Notes under the pieces: model-generated
What the model saw: the letters and a program-made list of their open reading frames with translations, nothing else
Told to the model about the DNA's origin: nothing
Databases searched by the model: none
Program-made: the position numbers and the translations under genes
Shown: positions 35,879-44,813 of the stretch, one piece after another
Position numbering within the stretch: position 1 is the first letter of the stretch
How the letters are laid out: the number at the start of each line of letters is the position of its first letter
Assembly: GCF_008692035.1 (NCBI RefSeq)
Contig: NZ_VTFG01000002.1
Coordinates: forward strand, 1,054,001-1,118,000
Source: Pseudomonas marginalis
GTDB taxonomy: Bacteria; Pseudomonadota; Gammaproteobacteria; Pseudomonadales; Pseudomonadaceae
Length of the DNA stretch: 64,000 nt
Reading direction: 5' to 3'

Positions 35879-37150
35879 ATGTCCAAATCCTACTTCAACG
35901 ACAACCTTGCTGAGCGCGATCCGCTCATTTTCAAAGCCTTGAATGACGAGAAGAAACGTCAGCAAGGCCAGATCGAATTGATCGCCTCCGAAAACTCGGT
36001 AAGCCTGGCTTCGTTGGAAGCATTAGGCTCGGTTATCACCAACAAGACAGTTGAAGGCTACCCAGGGAAACGCTTCCATGGCGGCGCCGATTTTGCTGAC
36101 GTCGTCGAGCAGGCAGCAATCGACCGTGCAAAAGAGTTGTTTGGCTGCGGCTATGTAAACGTTCAGCCACACTCGGGCACTCAGGCCAACCAAGCGGTTT
36201 TCTTCGCTCTACTGCAACCAGGTGACGTAGTCCTGAGTCTGGATCTCGCTGCCGGTGGTCACCTGAGCCATGGTGCCAAACCCAACCAGTCAGGCCGTTG
36301 GTTCAGCATCGTTTCCTATGGTGTTGATCGCGAAACTGGCCGTATTGACTACGACAATGTCGAAGCGCTTGCCTTGGAACACAAGCCGAAGCTGATCATC
36401 TCGGGTGGCTCGTCCTATCCGCGAGAGATCGATTTCCCCCGCATGCGTGAGATTGCAGACAAAGTCGGAGCTACCTATCTGGTGGACATGGCTCACTTTG
36501 CTGGTCTGGTAGCCGCTGGTGTTCACCCGTCTCCAATTCCGCATGCTGACATCGTCACTTGCACTACGACTAAAACCCTACGTGGTGCACGTGGCGGGCT
36601 GGTAATGACCAACCGCGAAGATCTGTTCAAGAAGCTGCAACCAGCTGTATTCCCTGGTGTACAGGGCAGCGCACACCTGGCCACCATTGCCGGTAAAGCC
36701 GTCTGCCTGGGAGAGGCGCTGACTGATGAATTCAAGGCCTATGGCGCAAATGTCAAAGCAAACGCCCGTCTCCTGGCAGAGGTTCTGCAAAAGCGTGGTG
36801 TGCGCATCGTCAGTGGCGGCACTGATACTCATGTTGTTCTGGTAGACGTTTCGTCGAAAGGTTTGACCGGTCAAGAGTCTCAAGACGCTCTCTCGGCGAT
36901 CAATATCACCTCGAACAAGAACCCGATTCCGTTCGACAGCGCAAAACCATCTGAATGGAAGGGCTTGCGGCTGGGTTCGTCTGCCGGCACTACCCGAGGC
37001 TTCGGTGCGAAAGAGTTCGAGGTGATCGGCAACCTGATCGCTGACATTTTCGACGCTCAAGCAAGCGACGGAGCAGCTCTTGCTGCCGTAATCGAGAAGA
37101 GCCGCGCAACTGTCGCCGACCTGGTTGCTGACTTCCCAATTTATGCCTAA
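35879..37150 (+). CDS. SHMT-family enzyme, probable 2-methylserine/2-hydroxymethylserine hydroxymethyltransferase
   Basis: A 423-residue PLP enzyme of the serine hydroxymethyltransferase family. The PLP lysine is Lys232, and His128, Asp203, His206 and Glu59 match E. coli GlyA His126, Asp200, His203 and Glu57. Key substrate-site residues differ: Thr57 replaces Tyr55, Phe66-His67 replace Tyr64-Tyr65, Thr231 replaces His228, and the QGGP loop reads QGSA. From memory, Thr at the Tyr55 position marks alpha-methylserine hydroxymethyltransferases (EC 2.1.2.7), which turn 2-methylserine plus THF into D-alanine and methylene-THF and also use 2-hydroxymethylserine. The D-serine ammonia-lyase gene follows 63 bases later. 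An ordinary GlyA role is not excluded. No glycine riboswitch is seen upstream. Confidence 0.72.
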   Translation: MSKSYFNDNLAERDPLIFKALNDEKKRQQGQIELIASENSVSLASLEALGSVITNKTVEGYPGKRFHGGADFADVVEQAAIDRAKELFGCGYVNVQPHSGTQANQAVFFALLQPGDVVLSLDLAAGGHLSHGAKPNQSGRWFSIVSYGVDRETGRIDYDNVEALALEHKPKLIISGGSSYPREIDFPRMREIADKVGATYLVDMAHFAGLVAAGVHPSPIPHADIVTCTTTKTLRGARGGLVMTNREDLFKKLQPAVFPGVQGSAHLATIAGKAVCLGEALTDEFKAYGANVKANARLLAEVLQKRGVRIVSGGTDTHVVLVDVSSKGLTGQESQDALSAINITSNKNPIPFDSAKPSEWKGLRLGSSAGTTRGFGAKEFEVIGNLIADIFDAQASDGAALAAVIEKSRATVADLVADFPIYA

Positions 37151-37213
37151 GGAGCGTTGGCGGGCTTATCTGCACTCGCTCGCCAATCTCTCAATGCAGT
37201 AGGAAAACAAAAG

Positions 37214-38545
37214 ATGAGCGTTCAACTTCCTAATGATCCGGCACGCGACGATGTACTGGCCGGACGTCCTACGCTGTGGCTAAACCCAAGCCTGAAGGCA
37301 AACGGCATTGCTGACCCCGCTCTGCCGGTTCGATCCTCTCAGGTCAAAGAAGCCGAACAGAACTGGGAACTGCTGGCTCCGCTTCTGCAAGTTTGCTTCC
37401 CTGAGCTGGTTGAGTCGAAAGGCCGGATTCAGTCCAAGCTGATCGAAGCTACGAGCCTGCGGCAAGCCGTAGGATATGGGGCTACTGAATATGGCCGTGT
37501 ATTCGTCAAGGCTGATGGCGACCTGCCTGTTGCCGGCTCTATCAAGGCTCGTGGTGGTGTATATGAGGTGTTCATGTACGCCAAACAAATGGCCGAGAAG
37601 CGCGGAATCCTCACCCCAGGTGGCGACATTACTGTGCTTGCCGGTGCGCAAGCCAGTGCCCTATTTGCACAGCACACCATCGCAGTGGGCAGTACCGGCA
37701 ACCTGGGTCTGAGCGTGGGTATCGCAGCACGCGCGCTGGGCTTCCGTGCCGTGGTTCACATGTCGTCTGATGCCAAACAGTGGAAAGTGGATCGCCTGAC
37801 GCGTCTGGGCGTCGAGGTGGTGCAACACAAAGCTGACTACACAACAGCGGTTGAGCACGCCCGTATCGACGCTGAAAGCGATCCGACCATTTACTTCGTG
37901 GATGACGAACGTTCAGAAATGCTGTTCTTCGGCTACAGCGCAGCGGCTAGCGAACTGGCTGCCCAGTTGGATGCCGCAGGTGTCACAGTAGATGAAGAGC
38001 ACCCTCTTTTCATCTATCTGCCGTGCGGTATTGGTGGCGCCCCAGGTGGTGCCGCTTATGGTCTGAAGGCAATCTTCGGTGATGCTGCGCACGCATTCTT
38101 CGTTGAACCTGTCCAATCGCCATGTGCACTGGTGCACATGATGAGTGGTTCGCAAGAGCTGGTATCTGTCTACGACGTCGGTCTGACCAACCGCACCGAG
38201 GCTGACGGTATGGCAGTCGCGCGCATGTCGGCGTTCGTCGCGGATGTGATGAAGCCTATGTTGTCCGGTGTCTTCACCGTCGCGGATGACGACCTTTTTC
38301 GTTGGCTCTGGATGGCCGAGACGAAGCAGTCCATTCGCCTCGAACCTTCGGCGACCGCAGGATTCGCAGGGCCTGAGTTCATCGTCAAAAGTGCCCAAGG
38401 CCGCGCATATCAAGAATCCAAAGGCCTCGTGGGCAACCTTGCCCAGGCTACTCACGTCATCTGGACTACGGGAGGCGCCTTTGTTCCGGAAGACCAGTTT
38501 AAAAAGTTTTTGGAACGCGGCGCATCGTTAGTCAATGTTGACTAA
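37214..38545 (+). CDS. dsdA: D-serine ammonia-lyase
   Basis: A 443-residue fold-type II PLP enzyme converting D-serine to pyruvate and ammonia; E. coli DsdA has 442 residues. Start ATG 37214 was chosen for length and an upstream AGGA. The PLP lysine is Lys111 in GSIKARGG and the glycine-rich phosphate loop is GSTGNLGLS. It follows the SHMT-like gene on the same strand and precedes folD and purU. If the SHMT-like enzyme makes D-serine from 2-hydroxymethylserine, DsdA completes the pathway to pyruvate. Removal of toxic D-serine is a simpler alternative role. Confidence 0.92.
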   Translation: MSVQLPNDPARDDVLAGRPTLWLNPSLKANGIADPALPVRSSQVKEAEQNWELLAPLLQVCFPELVESKGRIQSKLIEATSLRQAVGYGATEYGRVFVKADGDLPVAGSIKARGGVYEVFMYAKQMAEKRGILTPGGDITVLAGAQASALFAQHTIAVGSTGNLGLSVGIAARALGFRAVVHMSSDAKQWKVDRLTRLGVEVVQHKADYTTAVEHARIDAESDPTIYFVDDERSEMLFFGYSAAASELAAQLDAAGVTVDEEHPLFIYLPCGIGGAPGGAAYGLKAIFGDAAHAFFVEPVQSPCALVHMMSGSQELVSVYDVGLTNRTEADGMAVARMSAFVADVMKPMLSGVFTVADDDLFRWLWMAETKQSIRLEPSATAGFAGPEFIVKSAQGRAYQESKGLVGNLAQATHVIWTTGGAFVPEDQFKKFLERGASLVNVD

Positions 38546-38559
38546 TAAAGCCGTTCTAA

Positions 38560-38578
38560 GGGTATGAGCTTCATACCC
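38560..38578 (+). terminator. Small hairpin between dsdA and folD
   Basis: GGGTATGA-GCT-TCATACCC is a perfect 8-bp stem with a 3-base loop, followed by TATTT. It may cause partial termination or stabilise the dsdA message end. Confidence 0.5.
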
Positions 38579-38642
38579 TATTTAAAGTTACTTGCGTCAA
38601 AAATAATAACCACGCCAGTTTTTGATGTTGAGGTAAAGCTCC

Positions 38643-39545
38643 ATGAATAAACCATTCCTGGCCGACCGTATCGACGGGAAAGGCTTCGCAGCTGATCTCG
38701 TTGAAAAACTTACGATTGAAGTCGCAGAGATTAAATCCGAGACTGGCATTACACCCGGCTTGGCAGTTGTGCTTGTGGGTGAAGACCCCGCCAGCGGTGT
38801 ATATGTTGGGGCCAAGCACCGGCAAACTCTTGCAATCGGCATGGAGTCTTTTGTCCATCGACTTCCCGCCGAAACAACTCAGACAGAATTAATGACGCTA
38901 CTTGCAAAGTTAAATGCCGCTCCGGAAGTAAATGGCATTCTTGTGCAATTACCTCTGCCTGCGCACTTGGACACAAATGCCGTTATTAACGCCATTGATC
39001 CAAACAAAGATGTAGACGGCTTTCATATTTTGAACGCTGGCCGTCTGGCGACCGGTCAGGATGCGCTGATTCCGTGCACTCCGCTTGGCTGCCTGATGAT
39101 GCTCAAAGAACGACTCGGTAGCCTCGAAGGGCTCAACGCCGTGGTTGTTGGTAAATCCAACATTGTCGGTAAGCCGATGGCGCAGCTTCTGATGACCGAG
39201 AACTGCACTGTCACTGTGGCGCATTCGAAAACGCAAAATGTACCCGAGCTCTGCCGAACTGCAGACATCCTCGTTGTCGCCGTAGGTCGCCCAGAGTTGG
39301 TGAAGGGTGACTGGATCAAGCCAGGCGCAGTCGTCATCGACGTTGGTATCAACAGAGTTTGGCGCGATGAACGCTCTCGGATTGTTGGTGATGTTGCATT
39401 CGAGGAGGCGGGACATGCCTCAGCAATCACACCCGTTCCAGGTGGTGTCGGCCCTATGACAATCGCATGCCTGCTGGCCAATACCGTCACAGCATTCAAG
39501 CGTCAGCACCATATCGTTACCCATCAGGCAGCAGTAGCCGTTTAA
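38643..39545 (+). CDS. folD: Methylenetetrahydrofolate dehydrogenase/cyclohydrolase
   Basis: A 300-residue bifunctional enzyme converting 5,10-methylene-THF to 10-formyl-THF through methenyl-THF with NADP. The catalytic Tyr54 and Lys58 (YVGAK) are in place, the folate-site Gln lies in ILVQLPLP, and VDGFH and the dinucleotide loop GKSNIVGKP follow. It accepts the one-carbon unit released by the upstream SHMT-like enzyme. The 11-base gap to purU means the next step is encoded in the same transcript. Likely a second, pathway-specific folD copy. Confidence 0.93.
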   Translation: MNKPFLADRIDGKGFAADLVEKLTIEVAEIKSETGITPGLAVVLVGEDPASGVYVGAKHRQTLAIGMESFVHRLPAETTQTELMTLLAKLNAAPEVNGILVQLPLPAHLDTNAVINAIDPNKDVDGFHILNAGRLATGQDALIPCTPLGCLMMLKERLGSLEGLNAVVVGKSNIVGKPMAQLLMTENCTVTVAHSKTQNVPELCRTADILVVAVGRPELVKGDWIKPGAVVIDVGINRVWRDERSRIVGDVAFEEAGHASAITPVPGGVGPMTIACLLANTVTAFKRQHHIVTHQAAVAV

Positions 39546-39556
39546 GGTGATCTCAG

Positions 39557-40453
39557 ATGAACAAAGCTAAAAATAACTACGTACTCCGTGTTACCTGTCC
39601 TTCGATCCGGGGCGTAACCGCTGACATCACTGCTTTCTTGTCTGGACGAGGTTGCAATATCCGCGACAGCGCCCAGTTTGATGATGAGAGCACCAATCAT
39701 TACTTCATGCGGATCACCTTCCGCTCAGAAGAAGGTCGCTCGTTGCTGGATCTGGAAAAAGAATTCTTACCACTTGTTGAAAAATACAAGATGGATTACG
39801 AATTCTTCGATGAGCGTAAAAAACGCAAAGTCATTTTGATGGTGTCACGCTTCGGCCATTGCTTGAACGACCTGCTCTACCGCTGGGGCATTGGTGCACT
39901 GCCAATCGACATTGTCGGTGTTATCTCGAACCATCTGGACTTCCAAAAAGTAGTCGAAGGCCATGGCATTCCGTACCACCTCATCAAGGTGACCAAGGAA
40001 AACAAAGCAGAAGCTGAAGCCGAACAAATGCGCATCGTTCGCGAAACCGGCGCTGAGCTCATCGTCCTGGCTCGCTACATGCAAATCCTGTCTGATGAAA
40101 TGTGCCAGCAGATGTCGGGCCGCATCATCAACATTCATCACTCGTTCCTGCCATCTTTCAAAGGCGGAAGCCCATACAAGCAGGCTTTTGACCGTGGGGT
40201 GAAGCTCATTGGAGCAACCTCCCACTTCGTGACTGCCGACTTGGATGAGGGGCCGATTATCGAGCAAGACATCGTCCGCATCACTCATGCTCAAAGCCCT
40301 GAAGACTATGTTTCGTTGGGGCGCGATGTTGAAAGCCAAGTGCTTGCGCGAGCCATTCATGCCTACGTGCATGGCAGGGTTTTCCTGAACGAAAACAAGA
40401 CTATTGTGTTCCCGCCTTCGCCGGATTCGTATACAGCTGAGAATGTCGGTTGA
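39557..40453 (+). CDS. purU: Formyltetrahydrofolate deformylase
   Basis: A 298-residue hydrolase that releases formate from 10-formyl-THF and regenerates THF. An N-terminal ACT domain (about residues 8-85) and a C-terminal formyltransferase-type domain are present, with the catalytic region INIHHSFLPSF and the Asp in LDEGPII. With folD it turns methylene-THF into formate plus free THF, which keeps the hydroxymethyl acceptor available for the SHMT-like enzyme. The same glyA-folD-purU combination handles excess one-carbon units in other bacteria. Confidence 0.93.
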   Translation: MNKAKNNYVLRVTCPSIRGVTADITAFLSGRGCNIRDSAQFDDESTNHYFMRITFRSEEGRSLLDLEKEFLPLVEKYKMDYEFFDERKKRKVILMVSRFGHCLNDLLYRWGIGALPIDIVGVISNHLDFQKVVEGHGIPYHLIKVTKENKAEAEAEQMRIVRETGAELIVLARYMQILSDEMCQQMSGRIINIHHSFLPSFKGGSPYKQAFDRGVKLIGATSHFVTADLDEGPIIEQDIVRITHAQSPEDYVSLGRDVESQVLARAIHAYVHGRVFLNENKTIVFPPSPDSYTAENVG

Positions 40454-40520
40454 TATGAGTGTTCCGACGCGCATCTAGGTCATAGAACTTTGTTTATGGC
40501 TGAATCTCGATGGTGAAGTA

Positions 40521-40545
40521 CCCCCTTGGGATTTTTCCAAGGGGG
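40521..40545 (+). terminator. Strong hairpin after purU
   Basis: CCCCCTTGG and CCAAGGGGG form a perfect 9-bp stem with loop GATTTTT, 68 bases after the purU stop. The downstream bases are only weakly T-rich, so termination is probable but not certain. Confidence 0.55.
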
Positions 40546-40675
40546 CTTACTTGCATAAAGAAGTTTTAGTCAGACGCAAATCAAAGCATGGCAATGAAAA
40601 CAGCTTATAGCTTCGGCGCTTAATTATCATTTCGCTGGTCGTTGCACTAATAAAAATAAGTCGCGAGGCATACCA

Positions 40676-42022
40676 ATGCAAGAATCTACGTGGTTGTTAG
40701 GAGTTTTATTCACGTCCATCGCCTTAATTATTATCCTGATTATGAAAGTCAGGCTTCATGCATTCATGGCCTTGGTAATTGCGTGTTTTGTTGTTGGCTT
40801 TGGCGCAGGGATGCCAGTTTCAAAAATTATCAGCACGCTTGAGTCTGGTATAGGTGGAACACTGGGCTTCCTTATCGCGATCATAGGACTCGGCGGAATA
40901 CTCGGAAAAATTCTAGAGGAGTCCGGAGGTGCTGAGCGACTCGCCAAAACTCTGCTCGATAACTTAGGCTCCAAACGAGCCCATTGGGTAATGGCCATTG
41001 TAGGAGCCATTGCCGGTATTCCTGTATTTTTTGAGGTCGGCTTCGTACTCCTGATTCCACTTGTCTACGTTGTGGCGCGGGAGACAAAAATAAATACTTT
41101 GTTTTTGGGAATTCCCCTCGCGATTTCCTTGATGACCATTCACTGCATCCTTCCTCCACACCCAGCCGCGATGGCTATTACCGTGATGATGGGCGCTGAT
41201 GTCGGAACTGTGATTATCTACGGCCTTCTGGTCGGAATTCCTACGATCATTATTGCTGGGCCTATTTGGGTAAACCTTTACTGCGGTAGAGAAGCCTCGG
41301 CAAATCAGCAGATTTTCCTTAAAGCCCACGGGGAAAGCGCTGGAGCAGCACGAGCGATGCCTGGCTTTGGCATTACTCTGCTGACCATCGGCCTTCCTCT
41401 AATTCTTATGGTGTTCAAAACTGCAACCGCGAACCTCCCTGATGGTTTATGGGTGAAAGTGGCTGCACAGTTCGTTGGGAACCCATTGATCGCTCTGATG
41501 ATTTCTGTGGGGTTCGCCTATTGGTCGCTTGGTCTACGTCAACGTCGCACCATGACCGAGTTGTTGGAACTGACCCAGCGTAGCTTTCCTGCCTTAGCGA
41601 ACATCATTTTTGTTATCGGCGCGGGCGGAGCATTCAACGCTGTTCTGATAGAAAGTGGGGTGGGTAAAGCAATCTCCGGGCTTCTCGCAGGATCTGATAT
41701 CAATCTGATCATCCTTGCCTGGTTCGTTGCCTGGCTGATGCACTTCGCAGTGGGCTCCGCCACCGTAGCAATGGTGAGTGCCGCCGGCATGATCCACCCA
41801 ATGCTGGCTGCCGACCCTCACTTGAAGCCCGAGATCCTTGTTATTGCCATCGGAGCCGGCTCTATCGGCTGGGCACATGTCACCGACTCCGCTTTCTGGG
41901 TCGTTAAGGAATACCTGAATGTGTCCCTATCAGAAGCGTTGAAAAAGTTCACAGGGGGAACGGTCGTAGCCTCCATCGTCGCGCTTATGGCAACCCTATT
42001 GCTCAATTACGCCCTTGGTTGA
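40676..42022 (+). CDS. GntP family permease (DsdX-like)
   Basis: A 448-residue transporter with about 12 hydrophobic segments. It shares ESGIGGTLGFL, the PPHPAA motif and GAGGAFNAVL with GntP-family carriers. E. coli DsdX, the D-serine permease beside dsdA, belongs to this family and has 445 residues. Gluconate carriers are also members, so substrate is not proven by family. The serine-centred neighbourhood makes D-serine or an alpha-substituted serine the likelier cargo. Confidence 0.85.
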   Translation: MQESTWLLGVLFTSIALIIILIMKVRLHAFMALVIACFVVGFGAGMPVSKIISTLESGIGGTLGFLIAIIGLGGILGKILEESGGAERLAKTLLDNLGSKRAHWVMAIVGAIAGIPVFFEVGFVLLIPLVYVVARETKINTLFLGIPLAISLMTIHCILPPHPAAMAITVMMGADVGTVIIYGLLVGIPTIIIAGPIWVNLYCGREASANQQIFLKAHGESAGAARAMPGFGITLLTIGLPLILMVFKTATANLPDGLWVKVAAQFVGNPLIALMISVGFAYWSLGLRQRRTMTELLELTQRSFPALANIIFVIGAGGAFNAVLIESGVGKAISGLLAGSDINLIILAWFVAWLMHFAVGSATVAMVSAAGMIHPMLAADPHLKPEILVIAIGAGSIGWAHVTDSAFWVVKEYLNVSLSEALKKFTGGTVVASIVALMATLLLNYALG

Positions 42023-42126
42023 ATTCGTACTGAAAGTCATGCCATTGAAGGCTTCAATACTATTGCCTATTTGATGTCGTAAGGAATGAAGGCATCAAAT
42101 GGGTTTAAACCAGCGAGTCAGGCCCA

Positions 42127-42699
42127 ATGAAACATCACCAAATCTATCTCGGCCTGGGCAGCAATGTTGAGCGTGAAACACACATTAAAATCGCGCTAAA
42201 AATGCTGGAAGAGCATCTGGAAAATTTCCGTTGCTCACCCGTTTACGAAAGCATCTCCCTAGACGGAGATCACCCACCCTTTTACAACCTGGTAGTGTCT
42301 GCGACCACCGATTTAGATTTGCCAAAGCTAGTCGCATGGCTCAAAGGAATTGAGCACCTACATGGTCGTAGAAGTGGGATGCAGCGATTGATCGCTCTCG
42401 ATATTGATCTGCTTCTCTTTGACGGCCTGACTGGCGATGTTGACGGCATTCAGCTACCCAGAGCTGAAATCCTGACCCGCTCATTCGTGCTCTACCCTCT
42501 CCAGCTCCTTGCACCGAAGCTGAACCTTCCAGGATGCGAAGTCTCCTTGGCAGAACTATGGCTGAAGCTCCAGCCGGGCCCAGAACTTATGCCAGTTCGT
42601 TACCCATTCGGTACTCCTCCCTTCCAACTCATCGGGTCGAGCCTCTCCGGTGGACAACGTAAAGCAATACAGCGGCCTGCCAATCAACTGACCAGCTAA
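42127..42699 (+). CDS. folK: 6-hydroxymethyl-dihydropterin pyrophosphokinase
   Basis: A 190-residue enzyme that activates the pterin precursor of folate. The YLGLGSN start, the HPPFYNLV segment and the ALDIDLLLF motif binding magnesium are present. It is longer than E. coli FolK (159 residues) by a C-terminal tail. It precedes pabB by 17 bases, so two steps that feed dihydropteroate synthesis are encoded together next to genes that consume THF cofactors. Confidence 0.88.
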   Translation: MKHHQIYLGLGSNVERETHIKIALKMLEEHLENFRCSPVYESISLDGDHPPFYNLVVSATTDLDLPKLVAWLKGIEHLHGRRSGMQRLIALDIDLLLFDGLTGDVDGIQLPRAEILTRSFVLYPLQLLAPKLNLPGCEVSLAELWLKLQPGPELMPVRYPFGTPPFQLIGSSLSGGQRKAIQRPANQLTS

Positions 42700-42716
42700 T
42701 TTCAACGGAGTACGGC

Positions 42717-44075
42717 ATGGTACGTTGCCACATACACGCTCTACCCTACTTAGCCGACCCTACGATCTATTTCTCTCTTATCAGGCATGCTTCCGGGGCC
42801 ATCCTTCTCGACTCAGGAAGACCGGCGTCGCTGCGAGGCCGTTATGACCTCATGAGCGCCTGGCCTACAAAGTACCTTCAGCCACTTGATGGCGAATCAT
42901 ATACGTCGTTCGCCGACCGATTGAGATCCGCGCTGGCACAGTTAGGGGCGGCGGAACTGTCCCCAAGCCTCCCGTTCGCAGGTGGCTTGATAGGCTACTT
43001 TTCGTATGACCTGGCGCGTAGAAATTTTAGACTTGAGCATCCACCTGCCGATAACCTCAAACTCCCTCATGCAGGGATCGGTTTGTACAACTGGTCGCTC
43101 ACTTCCGATCACATCGAAAGGACAAGTCAACTCGTTTTCCATCCTGCGGCCAGTCAGGAAGAACGAGACCAAATCATCGATGTATTTGAATCCGCGATAC
43201 CTCAACGCAGTCAAAGCCAAGCCTTCACACTGTCGGAAAAATTTACCAACGACATCGACTATGACCACTACAAAAAGGCCTTGAGCAAAATACATAACTA
43301 CATCCATGCAGGTGACTGCTACCAAGTAAATTTCACTCAACGCTTTCAAGCAAAGTATTCAGGAGAAACCTGGAAGGCATACACAACCCTTAGAAACTCC
43401 TGCGCTACACCGTTTAGTGGCTTTGTAAGTCTGGATGCTGTGAACGCCATCATGAGCTTTTCTCCAGAGAGGTTCATCAGATGTGAGCAAAGATTGCTAG
43501 AAACTCGTCCGATCAAGGGCACGACCCCTCGGGGCCGCACAAAGTCCGAAGACGCGTTAAATGCTCAAGCGCTTCTGAACAGTCCAAAAGACCGTGCAGA
43601 AAATCTGATGATTGTCGACTTGCTGAGAAACGACCTGGGCAAGAACTGCAGGTACGGCTCAGTAACAGTGCCTGAGCTATTCACGATTGAAAGCTACCCC
43701 AATGTCCACCATTTGGTGAGCGCTATTAAAGGTGAAATTGCAGAAGGAAAAGATGTTATCGACGTGCTGATAGATGCCTTTCCAGGTGGTTCAATCACCG
43801 GCGCGCCGAAGCTCCGATCAATGCAGATCATCGATGAGCTGGAAGCATTTCAACGGGGAATTTACTGCGGATCGCTCTTGTATATCGACACTAGGGGGGA
43901 GATGGATAGCTCCATCGCGATTCGGACACTGCTCGCCAAAGATGGGCTTCTAACGTGTTGGGGAGGGGGTGGAATCGTTGCAGATTCGGAGGCTGCCAGC
44001 GAATATCAGGAGTCGCTTACCAAGGTGAGAAACCTGATGGGCTGCCTTGAACAGCACTTCTTCATGAGAGATTGA
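42717..44075 (+). CDS. pabB: Aminodeoxychorismate synthase component I
   Basis: A 452-residue chorismate-utilising enzyme that makes 4-amino-4-deoxychorismate for p-aminobenzoate. The PIKGT motif (rather than PIAGT of anthranilate synthase) identifies PabB, with the Lys that attacks chorismate C2. The C-terminal magnesium-site motifs DLLRNDLG and GSITGAPK are intact. No pabA or pabC is adjacent, so it would use host subunits. With folK it suggests a raised demand for folate by the block. Confidence 0.9.
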   Translation: MVRCHIHALPYLADPTIYFSLIRHASGAILLDSGRPASLRGRYDLMSAWPTKYLQPLDGESYTSFADRLRSALAQLGAAELSPSLPFAGGLIGYFSYDLARRNFRLEHPPADNLKLPHAGIGLYNWSLTSDHIERTSQLVFHPAASQEERDQIIDVFESAIPQRSQSQAFTLSEKFTNDIDYDHYKKALSKIHNYIHAGDCYQVNFTQRFQAKYSGETWKAYTTLRNSCATPFSGFVSLDAVNAIMSFSPERFIRCEQRLLETRPIKGTTPRGRTKSEDALNAQALLNSPKDRAENLMIVDLLRNDLGKNCRYGSVTVPELFTIESYPNVHHLVSAIKGEIAEGKDVIDVLIDAFPGGSITGAPKLRSMQIIDELEAFQRGIYCGSLLYIDTRGEMDSSIAIRTLLAKDGLLTCWGGGGIVADSEAASEYQESLTKVRNLMGCLEQHFFMRD

Positions 44076-44244
44076 ATCCGGACAACGGGCTCTGTTCAAC
44101 GAGCAGGCCTGCGACACAACCTGATGAACAACTATTCGGCGCTGACCGCACGCAACGCGTAAATTCCATTCTATACCTACGGCCCTACGATTCGCTTGTC
44201 AGGATGAATTCCGGCCTATTCTCTCCCTCCCAAGAGCAAACAAA

Positions 44245-44284
44245 AAATTATGGCTCAGAAATAATTATTGCTGAGCCATAATTT
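44245..44284. terminator. Bidirectional-type terminator after pabB
   Basis: AAATTATGGCTCAG and CTGAGCCATAATTT form a perfect 14-bp stem around a 12-base AT loop. The plus strand has an A run before it, giving a T run on the minus strand, so it can act against transcription from either side. It lies 170 bases after the pabB stop. Confidence 0.75.
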
Positions 44285-44342
44285 CACATAATTGAAATTC
44301 GAATACCTCATAGACGCGAGATCTACGACAGACAGGCTCGAT

Positions 44343-44700
44343 TCACTTGCAGTACACCGTCACAGCTGGTCTACCCTCGTAGTAAAGCTCTGGCTCATCA
44401 TCTCCCGGCGCACCCCCCAATCAGGATTGGTCGGCACGCTCGCCAAGCGCAGTGCTCCCCTACCCCATCGCTCATTGATGGAATCCAAGACGCCCATGAC
44501 TTTCTCAGTCGCGACCGACTGTGAGATTGAAAAGAGGTCTTCGGTGTACTCGCCTTTCTGGCTAAGGTTGACCAGGAGTACCTCGGCTGTATTTGAATCC
44601 TGATCGGAAGACTCGATCCACCGCTTCCACGGCGGCCTTTGTCATCAAGCGCACGTCGTCGGCTGAGGAGTCGCATCTTCGCGTAAGCGCCTAACCGCTC
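44343..44700 (-). pseudogene. 3' remnant of umuC/rulB (DNA polymerase V subunit) with frameshifts
   Basis: Minus-strand translation in shifting frames gives ADDVRLMTKAAVEAVDRVF, then KGEYTEDLFSISQS and VMGVLDSINERWGR, then PTNPDWGVRREMMSQSF and TRVDQL, and after one more shift WTVYCK and a stop at 44343. This order is the C-terminal third of UmuC. At least three frameshifts separate the pieces, so the gene is dead, and the 5' two thirds are absent. The similar rulB gene is a known insertion target in pseudomonads, so this may be a scar of an older element. Confidence 0.65.
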
Positions 44701-44813
44701 TTTCGAAACGGTGATCAACAAGGAAAGGACTACCAGTAAGCCAGCCAGCAGCAAGCGATTTAGTGTGCGCATGATAGCCTTCGGCACAGACGTAACTGTT
44801 GTGAGAGTCAGCT

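Noticed and set aside
37157..37213. Upstream TTG start for dsdA
   Set aside because: It overlaps the region after the SHMT-like stop without a suitable site; ATG 37214 gives the family length and an AGGA site.
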